NCBI GenBank assembly: GCA_009830035.1
Contig: SZZY01000007.1
Location: 1 to 64,000, forward strand
Source: Pantoea sp. Eser
Lineage (GTDB): Bacteria; Pseudomonadota; Gammaproteobacteria; Enterobacterales; Enterobacteriaceae
Length of the DNA stretch: 64,000 nt
Direction of reading: 5' to 3'
The notes beneath the pieces were generated by a model, which did not search any database, was not told where the DNA came from, and saw only the letters and a list, made by a program, of their open reading frames with translations. Each line of letters starts with the position of its first letter. Position 1 is the first letter of the stretch. A program made the position numbers and the translations under genes. Below are positions 48,695 to 58,042 of this stretch, one piece after another.

Positions 48695-49230
48695 TATTCA
48701 CCTCGGAAACCATCGGGAATATCGTAGTCAGTACTGCTGATTTGAGTGATATCGCGCTTCGTTTGCCAGCCGTTGGCGGCGCGGTTCATCTGGATGCTTC
48801 GCGCCAGCTTTTGTTGCCACTGAACATGGTGAAACAGCCGGCCTTCTGCCTGCCAGTAGGCGACAAAAGCGGCCAGCTCGGTGGCGGTAACCGGTTCGCT
48901 GAGCGCCACGCCCCAGATGGCGGCCTGGTGGGTAAAATCCGCATCTGGCTGCCAGCCAGCATACATGGCGAACTTACCGACCGGCGCAGAGATTGCCGCA
49001 GGCGCATCGTCATACAGGCTGTCATCCAGCGCCACATCATTCGGCTGGCGGGCAGCGGCTTCCAGCGCCAGTAACTGCGCCAGACGCGCCGGGGTGATGG
49101 CGTACATCACCGGCGCGTAATCCTCTAACACCGCCAGCGTACCGTTTTCCGCCTGTTGCAACGCGGTCAGCGGATCCTGACGGAAGGCATCTAGGCCAAT
49201 GAGCGTTGAAGTTAAGATTTTGACTGACAT
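48694..49230 (-). CDS. dnaT: Primosomal protein DnaT (protein i)
   Basis: A 178-residue primosome component for replication restart. N-terminal MSVKILTSTLIGLDAFRQDP and the conserved GWQPDADFTHQAAIWGVAL match E. coli DnaT; ends IPDGFRGE. Intact and coupled to dnaC. Neighbours on both sides are decayed, so this pair stands out as selectively maintained. Confidence 0.94.
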   Translation of the reverse strand: MSVKILTSTLIGLDAFRQDPLTALQQAENGTLAVLEDYAPVMYAITPARLAQLLALEAAARQPNDVALDDSLYDDAPAAISAPVGKFAMYAGWQPDADFTHQAAIWGVALSEPVTATELAAFVAYWQAEGRLFHHVQWQQKLARSIQMNRAANGWQTKRDITQISSTDYDIPDGFRGE

Positions 49231-49339
49231 GAAAAGACCTGAGGTTAACGAACACCTTGTGCCAGGGCCGTGCCGCCGACACAGAAGTGTTTATTGTACC
49301 TTTTTTAACGTTGCGGATCGCTCAAAAAGCGCGACCATT

Positions 49340-49979
49340 ATGAGTGAGAGGTCACTGGGGAGGTTGCATGATGGGCGGCGGCAACCGGGCGAGTTTGCCA
49401 TAAATAACGTACCGAGGCCGGCCAGCACAGGCCGTAACCCAGCAGTTCGGTCCCCTCTTCCACCATGTTTTTAACCACACGGTTATATCGCCCAGCATCA
49501 GGTGCTGCCACAGCGCATGGATGCCAAACAGGCGGGAAAAGACCAGCACCACCAGAAAGCCGGAAGCCATCACCGGCCAGCTACGGTGCTGCAACAGCTT
49601 GGCCAGCGCGTGCAGGGTTTTTTTCGGCGTCCGCAGTGCGACCGCAAGACAGCCAGCGGTTACTGCCAGCGCAAACCAGATCCAGCTCTGCCGTGCTGGA
49701 TGGCATCAAACACAAAGTCGAGTTCGCGGATCAGCATGCAGCTATAGAAGCCGCCCACTAAGGTCAGCGCACCGCGCTGCGCCGGACGGCAATAAAGAAT
49801 AGGGTGGCAATCACCGCCAGCATGATTTCTTGGGTGGTTTCAGTAAAGGAAGTTTCGTGCCGCGCATCATTCATCCAAGCCACATCAATATAGATGGGCA
49901 ATATCATCATAGCGAGAGAGAGTGCTGCCAGTATGAAGACCGTCATTTCACGGCCAATAATTGTCAAATCGTTGCGCAT
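49340..49979 (-). pseudogene. Conserved inner-membrane protein, frameshifted
   Basis: I do not recognise the family. Starts MRNDLTIIGREMTVFILAAL at 49979. About five hydrophobic segments can be read in three frames: FILAALSLAMMILPIYI, IMLAVIATLFFIAV, ALTLVGGFYSCML, ALAVTAGCLAVAL, and WPVMASGFLVVLVFSRLF. Conserved-looking polar stretches are IRELDFVFDAI and MVEEGTELLGYGL. One-base shifts lie near 49780, 49690 and 49490. It is on the same strand as dnaTC, upstream of them, but a promoter region for dnaT separates them. Confidence 0.6.
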
Positions 49980-50056
49980 ACTGTTACCAGTATAATGATT
50001 AGCGAACTCATTATATTTTAAACGCTCAGCGCCCCTTCTCTTTTTTATGCCCCCGC

Positions 50057-50756
50057 TCAGAAGCTGGCGCTGATGCCAAGGCTATACAGCAACGGCTCAT
50101 CACCATTCAGCGCACTGTTTTGTGAAAACGAGGCGAAAGCCGCCAGATTACTGTTCAGCGGCAGTTGTGCGCCGACGCTGAGGTCGATTCCGCTCTCCTG
50201 CTGTGAATTCACTGGTTCGCGCCGATCGTTCTGTAGTGATTCCGCCAGTGGATGGCTGTAGCTGAGCTGGGCCCACGGCGTAATCCATCCCTGCTGCATA
50301 TCGACAAGCCAGCCGACGCTGGCAATCTGCTCAAGGCTCTGCTGATCGCTGTAATCGCACTGCAGACAGTTCATCTGCGGCGGATCGACCGCATATTGCG
50401 CCACGGGACCGGTAGTGAATGACTCGCCGACCAGCAGCTGTACCCCGGCGCGATAGCGTTTTCCCAGCGGCGTGCTGCCGACGATGCCGGTTTCACTGTG
50501 CAGCTCCACAGGCAGAGCAGCCGGAGAATTAAGCGCGGCCTCGAACAGGGCGCGATTTTCGTCACTGAAGTCGAGCGAGGTGCGGGATATATTCTCTGCC
50601 AGAATGGTGTTTGTAGTCGGGCTGTGGGCTGATTATTGCGGGCGCAGCAAAGTCGCCGCCCCAGGCAAAGGTCGGTTGCGTCAACAGTAAAAGTCCTGCA
50701 CCACACCAGGCGCGTGACCGATAGCGTTGGCCTCTCCACCCACTTTTCTGCAACAT
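50057..50756 (-). pseudogene. Autotransporter-type outer-membrane protein remnant
   Basis: Signal peptide at 50756 (CGAGLLLLTQPTFAWG) followed by about 25 residues, a frameshift near 50620, and a segment TSLDFSDENRALFEAALNSPAALPVELHSE leading into a beta-rich domain that ends YSLGISASF with the C-terminal Phe typical of outer-membrane barrels. Alternating strands such as YRAGVQLLVGESF and WITPWAQLSYSHPL suggest an autotransporter barrel. Most of a passenger domain is missing. Exact identity unknown. Confidence 0.6.
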
Positions 50757-50938
50757 ACGATCTCCAGTCGGGGCTGAAGTTATTCCCGGGGAAGTTAGAT
50801 TAACCACCGGTTTGCGATCTTGTTTTACCCGTCGTTATATAACCCATCGTCGTATAGCCGTTAGTTGTTTAACTATTAACCGGTTGTTTCTAAGATCAAG
50901 CGGCCCGATAAAATATTTTCGCGAAAAGGAATCAGATA

Positions 50939-51498
50939 ATGCAACGATGTGGCTGGGTGACCTAGGATCCCCTCTATCTGGCATACCACGATACCGAATG
51001 GGGCGTGGCGCAAACCGACAAGCGCGCGCTGTTTGAAATGCTCTGCCTGGAAGGGCAGCAGGCGGGATTATCTTGGATCACGGTATTGAAAAAGCGACAG
51101 AATTACCGTGCGGCGTTTCACCATTTTGATCCGCAGGCGATTGTCTTAATGGATCAGCCGGAGATTGAGGCGCTGATGCAGAACAGCGGCATTATTCGTC
51201 ATTCAGGCAAAATTGCCGCAATTATCGCTAATGCGCGCGCGTTCCTGGCGATGGAGGCCAAAGGGGAGGATTTTGCCCGCTTCGTCTGGCAATTTGTCGA
51301 TAATGCGCAAATTGTCTATCATTATCCTGACTATAAGCTGGCATCCACCACCTCAGATCACGTCATCGCGCGCTCTAAAGCACTTAAGCAGCGTGGTTTT
51401 AATTCATCGGCCCAACAATCTTTTATTCCTTTATGCAGGCCTGCGGGCTGATAAACGATCATCAGACCAGCTGTTTTTGCCATCCTGACAATCTTTAA
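50939..51498 (+). pseudogene. tag: 3-methyladenine DNA glycosylase I Tag, inactivated
   Basis: Base-excision repair enzyme for 3-methyladenine. MQRCGWVT is followed by TAG at codon 9 (50963-50965, ACCTAGGAT), where E. coli Tag has Gln (WVSQDPLY). Then LEGQQAGLSWITVLKKRQNYRAAF, GIIRHSGKIAAIIANARAFL and HYPDYKLASTTSD are open. One A is lost in RGFK (about 51403), and homology continues as CYSFMQACGLINDHQTSCFCHPDNL to TAA 51496-51498. ATG follows AAAAGGA. Confidence 0.9.
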
Positions 51499-51613
51499 GC
51501 GCGATCCCTGAAAAATTAAGACTTTCCCCACCCCTTTCCTCACTTTTACGCAGCATAATCGTGCCGCTTATGGGGACAGTTTTCCCCTGTGTGTCGAACG
51601 TAAGGGAACAAAA

Positions 51614-52256
51614 ATGCAGAAGAAATTAGTCGCGATTACCTTGTTATTAAGCGGAAGTCTAGCCCTGTCTGGCTGTACCACCAATCCTTACACCGGCGAA
51701 TCGCAGGCGGGTAAGTCAGGCGTGGGTGCCGGCGTGGGTGTGCTCTCCTCATCGAAGAAAGATCGCGGTAAAGGCGCGTTGATTGGTGCAGCCGGTGGTG
51801 CAGCGCTGGGTGGCGGTGTTGGTTACTACATGGACGTGCAGGAAGCGAAGCTGCGCGACAAGATGCGCGGTAGGTACCGGCGTCAGCGTGACCCGTGAAG
51901 GCGATAACATCGTCCTCAACATGCCGAACAACGTGACGTTCGACTCCAACAGCAGCAACCTGAAGCCAGCGGGCGCGAATACTCTGACTGGCGTTTCAAT
52001 GGTGCTAAAAGAGTATCCAAAAACCGCAGTAAACGTGGTGGGTTACACCGACAGCACCGGAACGCGTGCGCTGAATATGCGTCTGTCACAGCAGCGTGCC
52101 GACAGTGTCGCCAGCGCGCTGATTGTGCAGGGCTTCGCCAGTAATCGTCTGCGGACGCAGGGCGCAGGCCCGGATAATCCGGTCGCCAGCAACAGTACCG
52201 AAGCCGGAAAAGCGCAAAACCGTCGCGTTGAAATTACCCTCAGCCCGCTCGGTTAA
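51614..52256 (+). pseudogene. yiaD: OmpA-like lipoprotein YiaD, four-base insertion
   Basis: Outer-membrane lipoprotein with OmpA-type peptidoglycan-binding domain. Lipobox LSGC near residue 20; glycine-zipper segment KGALIGAAGGAALGGGVGYY. About 16 residues are missing in the first glycine-rich stretch (GVGAGVGVLSSSKKDR). After DKMRG four extra bases (GGTAGGTACC, near 51870) shift the frame; the OmpA domain (TFDSNSSNLKPAG, YTDSTGTRALNMRLSQQRADSV, NRRVEITLSPLG) is open afterwards. Confidence 0.88.
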
Positions 52257-52404
52257 TCGCTGTCGCCCCCGCCCGGGGGCGCATTCAGCACGCTGACATT
52301 TTCTGTAAATGTTCGCTTTAAACCTTCCAGTAACTTATCTGCAGATAGAGCCACTTCAGGCTTTATGTTAGTCTGATCAAAATTTGATCAGCGAGTTATC
52401 TCTT

Positions 52405-53266
52405 ATGTCACTTAAAGCGATTGCAGCGGCATTAGGACTTTCTGTCACCACGGTCAGCCGCGCGCTCAATGGTTACGAAGATGTCGCGCAGGAAACCCGT
52501 AAAAGGATTGAGGAATAGGCGCAACGTCGCAGCTATCTTCCCAATGCTGCCGCCCGCCGTCTGAAAACCGGACGTGCTAATGCGGTCGGTCTGGTCCATC
52601 CGGTCAGCGCGCCGCCGCTGAGCGACGGTCACTTCAGTGAGACGTTGCTGGCGCTGGATCAACGTCTTGTCCACCACGAAATCGATCTGCTGCTGCTGGC
52701 GGATAAGCCGCAGAGCCAGCCGCTGTTAACCCGACTGCTGCGCAGCCGAGCGGTCTATGCCATCATCGTCACCCATATCACCCCGCAGGACAGACGACTG
52801 GCATATCTGCTGCAGACCGATTTTCGTTTTCTGGCGCTGGGGCGCAGCGATCTGCCACAAGATTACGCCTGGTTTGATGTCGACCACGCGGCCGGTTCGC
52901 AGCTGGCGGTCGCCTATTGCCTGTCACAGGGCAGAGAGAAGATTGCTTGGCTCGGCAGCAACGAAAACAGCACCCGGATACGCGATCGTCGCTAGGGCTA
53001 TCTGGATGCGCTGGGCACCCTCGCGCCTTATGCGCAGGCCGCAATGCGCGCTTCGCGCCGGCTACCAGCAGACCTGTGCCTGGCTGGCAGAGGAAAATCC
53101 ACCCGATGCGATTATCACAGACTGCGGCCCGTTAGCTGAAGGGGCGATGGTGGCGCTGCAACAGGCCGGCGAGCAGCTGGCAGAGATGGTATTACAGCTG
53201 CTAAAGGGCACGCCGCCGCAGCAATTACAGACGTTGTGGCAGCCATGGCTGCAATTGCCGCCGTAG
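52405..53266 (+). pseudogene. LacI-family regulator, inactivated
   Basis: N-terminal HTH MSLKAIAAALGLSVTTVSRALNGYEDVAQ and linker helix are followed by a periplasmic-binding-type domain. TAG at codon 38 (52516-52518) and TAG at codon 197 (52993-52995, CGCTAGGGC). A frame change and deletion follow near 53035; the end EMVLQLLKGTPPQQLQTLWQP is readable. No target operon is obvious; it may belong to genes lost between it and yiaD. Confidence 0.82.
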
Positions 53267-53343
53267 CCGTAGCGTCGGGGCTTTTTGCGACTTGACGCGG
53301 CTGTGCTAGTCTCTGTCTGGTTTCTACTTTTGCAGGATATTTC

Positions 53344-54270
53344 ATGAAAACCAGGCCGCCTCGCGCCACCATCAGCGATGTTGCTCACGCGGCACGAACC
53401 GGAAAAACCAGCGTTTCACGCTACCTCAATGGTGAGTTACATCTTCTTTCAGCCGATCTCAAAGCCCGGATTGAGCAGGCTATTGCCGATCTCAGCTATC
53501 GCCCAAGCCAGATGGCGCGTGGCCTGAAGCGCGGCCGTACCCGCCTGATTGGGCTGATCATCGCCGACATCACCAATCCCTATTCGGTTGATGTGATGAG
53601 TGGCATTGAAGCCGCCTGCCGCGAGCAGGGTTTCACCCTGCTGATGTGTAACACCAACAACGAAGTGGACCTGGAACAACACTATCTGCAGCTGCTGAGC
53701 AGCTATCAGGTGGAGGGCATTGTGGTGAATGCGGTGGGGATGCGTGAAGAGGTACTAAGCCATCTGAAACAATCTTTGCTGCCGATGGTGCTGATTGACC
53801 GCAAAATCCCCGATTTTCCCTGCGACGTGGTAGGGCTGAATAATGCTGAAGCGGCGGAGACGGCTACGCGGCATCTGGTCGATAACGGTTACTACGCGCT
53901 GCTTTTTCTGAGTGAGCCGCTGGGCAGCGTCAACACCCGACGTGAGCGTTTGCAGGCTTTCCGCCAGGTAATGACGGCCTACCCGCAGGTGCAGCATGAG
54001 AATGCGGAGCTGACGTTGCAGGTGGCACGATCGCTGCAGCGGATCAATCTGCATTGGGGCAGCGATATCGGCCTGATTGGCTTCGACGAACTGGAGTGGG
54101 CCGCGCTGGCGGGCGTCGGGATCACCACGCTGAAACAGCCTACTTGGCAGATCGGTTGCAGCGCGCTGCAAAGGGTGATTGCGCGTATCGAAGGCAGCGA
54201 TCTGCCGATCGCCGAACAGGTTTTCTCTGGCGAACTGATCGTTCGCGGTTCCAGCCAGCCTCTGCGCTAA
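53344..54270 (+). CDS. LacI-family regulator, PtxS-like (2-ketogluconate repressor)
   Basis: A 308-residue protein with HTH ATISDVAHAARTGKTSVSRYLNGE and the LacI core (RLIGLIIADITNPYSVDVMSGIEAACREQGFTLLMCNTNNE). Similar to PtxS-type repressors of ketogluconate genes. The frame is open but the protein is about 25-30 residues shorter than the family norm. ELTLQVARSLQRINLHWGSDIGLIGFDELEW appears to join two parts across a missing segment (about 54020-54040) that normally carries the ALLCGNDV-like effector-site strand. It may therefore bind DNA but respond poorly to its ligand. A matching operator palindrome lies 77 bases downstream. Confidence 0.72.
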   Translation: MKTRPPRATISDVAHAARTGKTSVSRYLNGELHLLSADLKARIEQAIADLSYRPSQMARGLKRGRTRLIGLIIADITNPYSVDVMSGIEAACREQGFTLLMCNTNNEVDLEQHYLQLLSSYQVEGIVVNAVGMREEVLSHLKQSLLPMVLIDRKIPDFPCDVVGLNNAEAAETATRHLVDNGYYALLFLSEPLGSVNTRRERLQAFRQVMTAYPQVQHENAELTLQVARSLQRINLHWGSDIGLIGFDELEWAALAGVGITTLKQPTWQIGCSALQRVIARIEGSDLPIAEQVFSGELIVRGSSQPLR

Positions 54271-54346
54271 TTTTCAGACTTTTACTTGTCCACTGCGTAC
54301 TCGCTTCGTGAGCACGATCATAAATTCATCGTTTGCTGCTTTGCTT

Positions 54347-54360
54347 TGGAACCGGTTCCA
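54347..54360. promoter_or_regulatory. PtxS-type operator palindrome
   Basis: TGGAACCGGTTCCA, a perfect 14-base palindrome between the LacI gene and kguE. It differs in two symmetric positions from the known Pseudomonas PtxS site TGAAACCGGTTTCA. Confidence 0.75.
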
Positions 54361-54411
54361 TATAGGAGGGTTTTTACAGAACTTAAGGCGAAAGCCTCGA
54401 TGGAGCACAAC

Positions 54412-55034
54412 ATGAAGCCTGACATTATCGTGGTCACAGCCGCTTACGGCCATTCGCAGATCGCCGCACTCGGCGGTCAGACGGCACTGCTGCCGATCAT
54501 TCAGCAGGCGGGCGCTGACGGCGTTGAAATTCATCGTGAACTGTGTGATCAGGCCGCGCTGGCCGCCGCGGTGGCGCAGTATCAGCTGCACGCCAGTTAT
54601 TTCGGTGCCGGATACGCTGTTTTGTGACGACGGTGACGTAAATCCGCGCATAACTCACTACTTTGAAGAAGCACGCCAGTTAAACGCCCAGCGTCTCAAA
54701 CTGGCACTGGGTCACTTCACCGGCACGCTTCCGGCGTCGTTGTCGTCATTGCTGGCTGACCAGCCGCTGTCGCTGACGGTGGAAAACGATCAGACCGAAC
54801 ACGGCAAGCTTGCCGCCAGCGTGCAGTTTTTTGCGGCGGTCCGCGCGGCCGGACTGCCGATCAGCATGACCTTTGATATGGGCAACTGGTGCTGGACCGG
54901 CGAAGATGCCGCCCGGGCCGCGCAACAGCTACCCGCCACGGCACCGCGTGGGATTGTTTCCGCTGGAAGGCGAGAACCTGATTGCGGTCACGCGCCACTA
55001 TGTGTGTCGCTGCTGCGCAACGTTTGAGGAGTGA
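54412..55034 (+). pseudogene. kguE: Sugar-phosphate isomerase/epimerase, KguE-like, frameshifted
   Basis: TIM-barrel isomerase/epimerase (AP endonuclease family 2 fold) of the kind encoded in kgu operons. Start MKPDIIVVTAAYGHSQIAALGG follows GGAG. A frame change near 54605 separates ADGVEIHRELCDQAAL from TLFCDDGDVNPRITHYFEEARQL. A second, with loss of the segment after AARAAQQL, falls near 54930-54955. Readable to TGA 55032-55034. The name rests on the neighbouring kinase and PtxS-like regulator, not on a tested match. Confidence 0.65.
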
Positions 55035-55036
55035 AG

Positions 55037-55505
55037 ATGACTACGCATCACAACGGTACGCTTGATGTTGTCACTATCGGGGAAGCGATGGCGATGTTTA
55101 TCGCCCGTGAAACCGGCGACCTGGCCGCAGCGGAAACCTTCGTTAAACGCGCGGCAGGGGCTGAACTGAATGTGGCGACCGGCCTGTCGCGTCTCGGCCT
55201 TAAAACCGGCTGGGTCAGCCGCATCGGGGATGACGCCTTTGGCCGCTTTATCTGCCAGCAGCTGGAGGCAGCTGGAGAAAGAGGGGATTGATCATCGCCA
55301 GGTGACGGTCGATAACCGTTATCCGACCGGTTTCCAGCTTAAATCCAAAGTGGATGATGGCTCCGATCCGCTGGTGGAGTATTTCCGTAAAGGCTCGGCG
55401 GCCAGCCATCTGTCGGTAGACGATTTCGACGCCGACTATTTTGGATCGACACGCCATCTGCACCTGAGCGGCGTGGCGGCCGCGCTCTCCGACAGTTCGC
55501 TGGCG
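55037..55505 (+). pseudogene. kguK: PfkB-family sugar kinase, KguK-like, truncated
   Basis: N-terminal half of a 2-ketogluconate/KDG-type kinase: LDVVTIGEAMAMFIARETGDLAAAETFVKRAAGAELNVATGLSRLG is typical of the group. A 10-base tandem duplication (CAGCTGGAGG, CAGCTGGAGA, about 55259-55278) shifts the frame just before GIDHRQVTVDNRYPTGFQLK. At SDSSLAL, about residue 155, it is joined to avtA sequence, so the ATP-binding half is lost. Confidence 0.78.
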
Positions 55506-56535
55506 CTCTGCAATTACGATGGCCCGCGTGGCAAAGCGACACTGCTGGAGGCGCTGGCAGAACTGCTGCGCGACCAGCCGGGCTGGCCGATCGGCGCACA
55601 GAACATTGCGCTGACCAATGGCAGCCAGAGCGCCTTCTTCTATCTGTTTAACTTGTTCGCCGGCCGCCGTGCCGACGACAGCAAAAAGCGCGTGCTGTTC
55701 CCGCTGGCACCGGAGTATCTCGGCTATGCCGATGCCGGGCTGGAAGAGAGCATGTTTGTCTCGGCCAAACCGAACATTGAACTGCTGCTGGCGGGCCAGT
55801 TCAAATATCACGTCGATTTCGAACATCTGCCGATGAAAGAGGATATCGGGCTGATCTGCGTGTCGCGTTCGACCAACCCGACCGGCAACGTGATCATCGA
55901 CGATGAGCTGCTGCAGCTGGATGCGCTGGCGCAGCAGCACGACGTCCCGTTGTTGATCGACAACGCCTGTGGCGTGTCGTTTCCCGGCATTATCTTCAGC
56001 GAGGTCCGCCCGCTGTGGAATCCCAACATTATTCTCTGCATGAGCCTGTCGAGCTCGGCCTGCCGGGCGAGCGCTGCGGCATTATTATCGCCGATGAGAA
56101 AACCATCGGGGCGCTGAGCAATATGAACGGCATCATCAGCCTGGCGATTGCCGGTGAGATGATCCGCCGTGGCGATCTGTTGCGCCTGTCAGAACAGGTG
56201 ATTAAGCCGTTTTATCAGCAGAAGGTGCAGCAGACCATCGCTATCCTGCGTCGCTATCTGTCGGAAGAGCGCTGCCTGATCCATAAACCGGAAGGGGCGA
56301 TTTTCCTCTGGCTGTGGTTCCGCGACCTGCCGATCAGCACCGAGATGCTTTACCAGCGGCTGAAATCGCGCGGCGTACTGATGGTGCCGGGCCACTTTTT
56401 CTTTCCGGACTGGAACATGAGTGGCCACACACTCATCAATGCATGCGCATGAACTACGTGCCGGATGCGGAGAATATTGAGCAGGCGATGCAGATTCTGG
56501 CCGAAGAGATTGAGACCGCCTGGCGCGACGCCTAA
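55506..56535 (+). pseudogene. avtA: Valine-pyruvate aminotransferase AvtA, 5' deleted
   Basis: PLP aminotransferase of valine/alanine metabolism. About 68 N-terminal residues are replaced by the kinase remnant. ALCNYDGPRGKATLLEALAELL to NPNIILCMSLS matches E. coli AvtA with damaging changes (SRSTNPTGN for SRPTNPTGN, NACGVSFP for NAYGVPFP). The frame is lost near 56051 where the PLP-lysine codon AAG is reduced to AG (TCGAGCTCGGC). About nine residues (PGGIGPAMM) are missing after GIISLA, and another shift follows near 56415 (PGHFFFPDWN). Ends ETAWRDA. Confidence 0.88.
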
Positions 56536-57821
56536 TCCTGCGGCTCGGTTAACGACAGCTGGCACCACTGCGCCAGCTGTCGTATCGCCTGTTCAACCTC
56601 GTCATTCCAGCCGAAACCGGCATTGAGCCGGAAACAGTGGTCATAGCGCTGATCGGTGGCAAACATATGGCCGGGCGCAATGCCAATACCTGCATTCCGC
56701 GCTTTAAGAAACAGTGCGCGCACGTTCAGCGCCTGCGCGGGCATTTCTACCCATAACACATAGCCTACTTCCGGATCCGAAACCCGGGTTCCCGCCGGGA
56801 ATTCCCGCAGCACCGACTGAAGCATGGCGCTGATTTGCCGCGCCAGCTCGCGCCGCAGTTTGCGCAGATGCGCGTCATAGCCACCGCTGCGCAGCAGCTC
56901 GGCGACCGCCGCCTGCGACAATACTGAGGTGCCCATGGTCGATGTATATTTCAGCGAGGCGATTTTGCGCATGTAGTTGACGCTGTGGACCCAGCCGATG
57001 CGGATGCCGGGGGCCACGGTTTTGGAGAAGCCACTGCACAGAATGGCATTCGGGCTGAAGGCGCGCATCGGGAAAGGGCGACGCTCACCAAAAGCGGTAT
57101 CGCCAAAAATATCATCCTCAATGATCACCACATCGTTTTCATCCGCCTGCCGCGCAATATAGGCTTTCTGCTCGTTAGGAATGCTTTTCCCCAGCGGATT
57201 ATTGATGTTGCACAGGGTTAGAAACACCTGCACCGCTTTGCGCTGAAACAGCCCGTTCAGCTTCGCCACATTGACATAGCCTTCCTGCCCGGCCTCGACT
57301 TCAATCACCCGCAGATTGAGGTTATGCAGCATTTGTAGCAGCACGAAATAGCAGGGCGACTCGACTGCCACCACGTCGCCAGGCTGGGTGGTGGCGCGCA
57401 GCGACAGGGAGATAGCTTCGATACAGCCGTTGGTGATCAAGATATCGTCGGTGCTGATATTGCAGCCGTAATGGACTGCCCGGCGGGCAATTTCGACTTT
57501 TAACGGCACATAGCCGGTGCCTTTCACCGTGTTACCCAGCAGGGCGGGCTTGCTGTAGCCCATCTGGCGCATCAGCGAGCCGAGCTTCTTCACCGGATAG
57601 AGCGCGCTGTCGCCGTTCGCCAGATCGAGACGCACCCGGCAGTTCGAACCGAGCATCGCCAGATGCAGCTCAGTCTGTTCGTCGAGCGGGGCGATGGCAC
57701 GCGGCTGTTAGCTGACGGCGGGCAGCTGTCGGGTGCCAGCATGAATCGCCTGCTTAATATGTTCGGCTATCTGGCGGTAACGACTGCTCTGACTCTCCTA
57801 TTCCCCGGCAACATCGGCCAT
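56532..57821 (-). pseudogene. MocR-type regulator (GntR HTH + aminotransferase fold), HTH deleted
   Basis: Fold-type I aminotransferase domain open from 57656: DILITNGCIEAISLSLRATTQPGD, IIEDDIFGDTAFGER and PLP-lysine motif LCSGFSKTVAPGIRIGW. Upstream, an N-terminal GntR start can be read from 57821 (MADVAGE, then TAG, then ESQSSRYRQIAEHIKQAIHAG). After LPAVS the rest of the winged helix is missing and a stop separates it from PRAIAPLDEQTELHLAMLGSN. The regulator therefore kept its effector domain but lost most of its DNA-binding domain. It is divergent from the PP-loop operon, the usual arrangement for MocR regulators and their targets. Confidence 0.82.
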
Positions 57822-58042
57822 CTGTACCACCCTATATCGCGCTGATCTGTGCATATTCAACAGAGTACATTCAAAGTACTTTAGCCTGCATCTCTTAATT
57901 GTTCATGACGCTAAACGGACCTGTCGCCATGGCGATTGCGCGTCTGAGAGGTGTGCCGATCGTCATCCGCGCAGGCCGCCGGTTGCGACATCAGGCGTTC
58001 AGGCGGTTGAGTGATTCTATTCGCGTAAGGAAAAAGTGAAAA
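57822..58042. promoter_or_regulatory. Divergent control region, MocR / PP-loop operon
   Basis: A 221-base intergenic region. AGTAC occurs as a direct repeat 11 bases apart (57864-57868 and 57875-57879), a layout seen in MocR binding sites. TAAGGA at 58026-58031 is the ribosome site for the first gene. No clear promoter hexamers. Confidence 0.45.
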
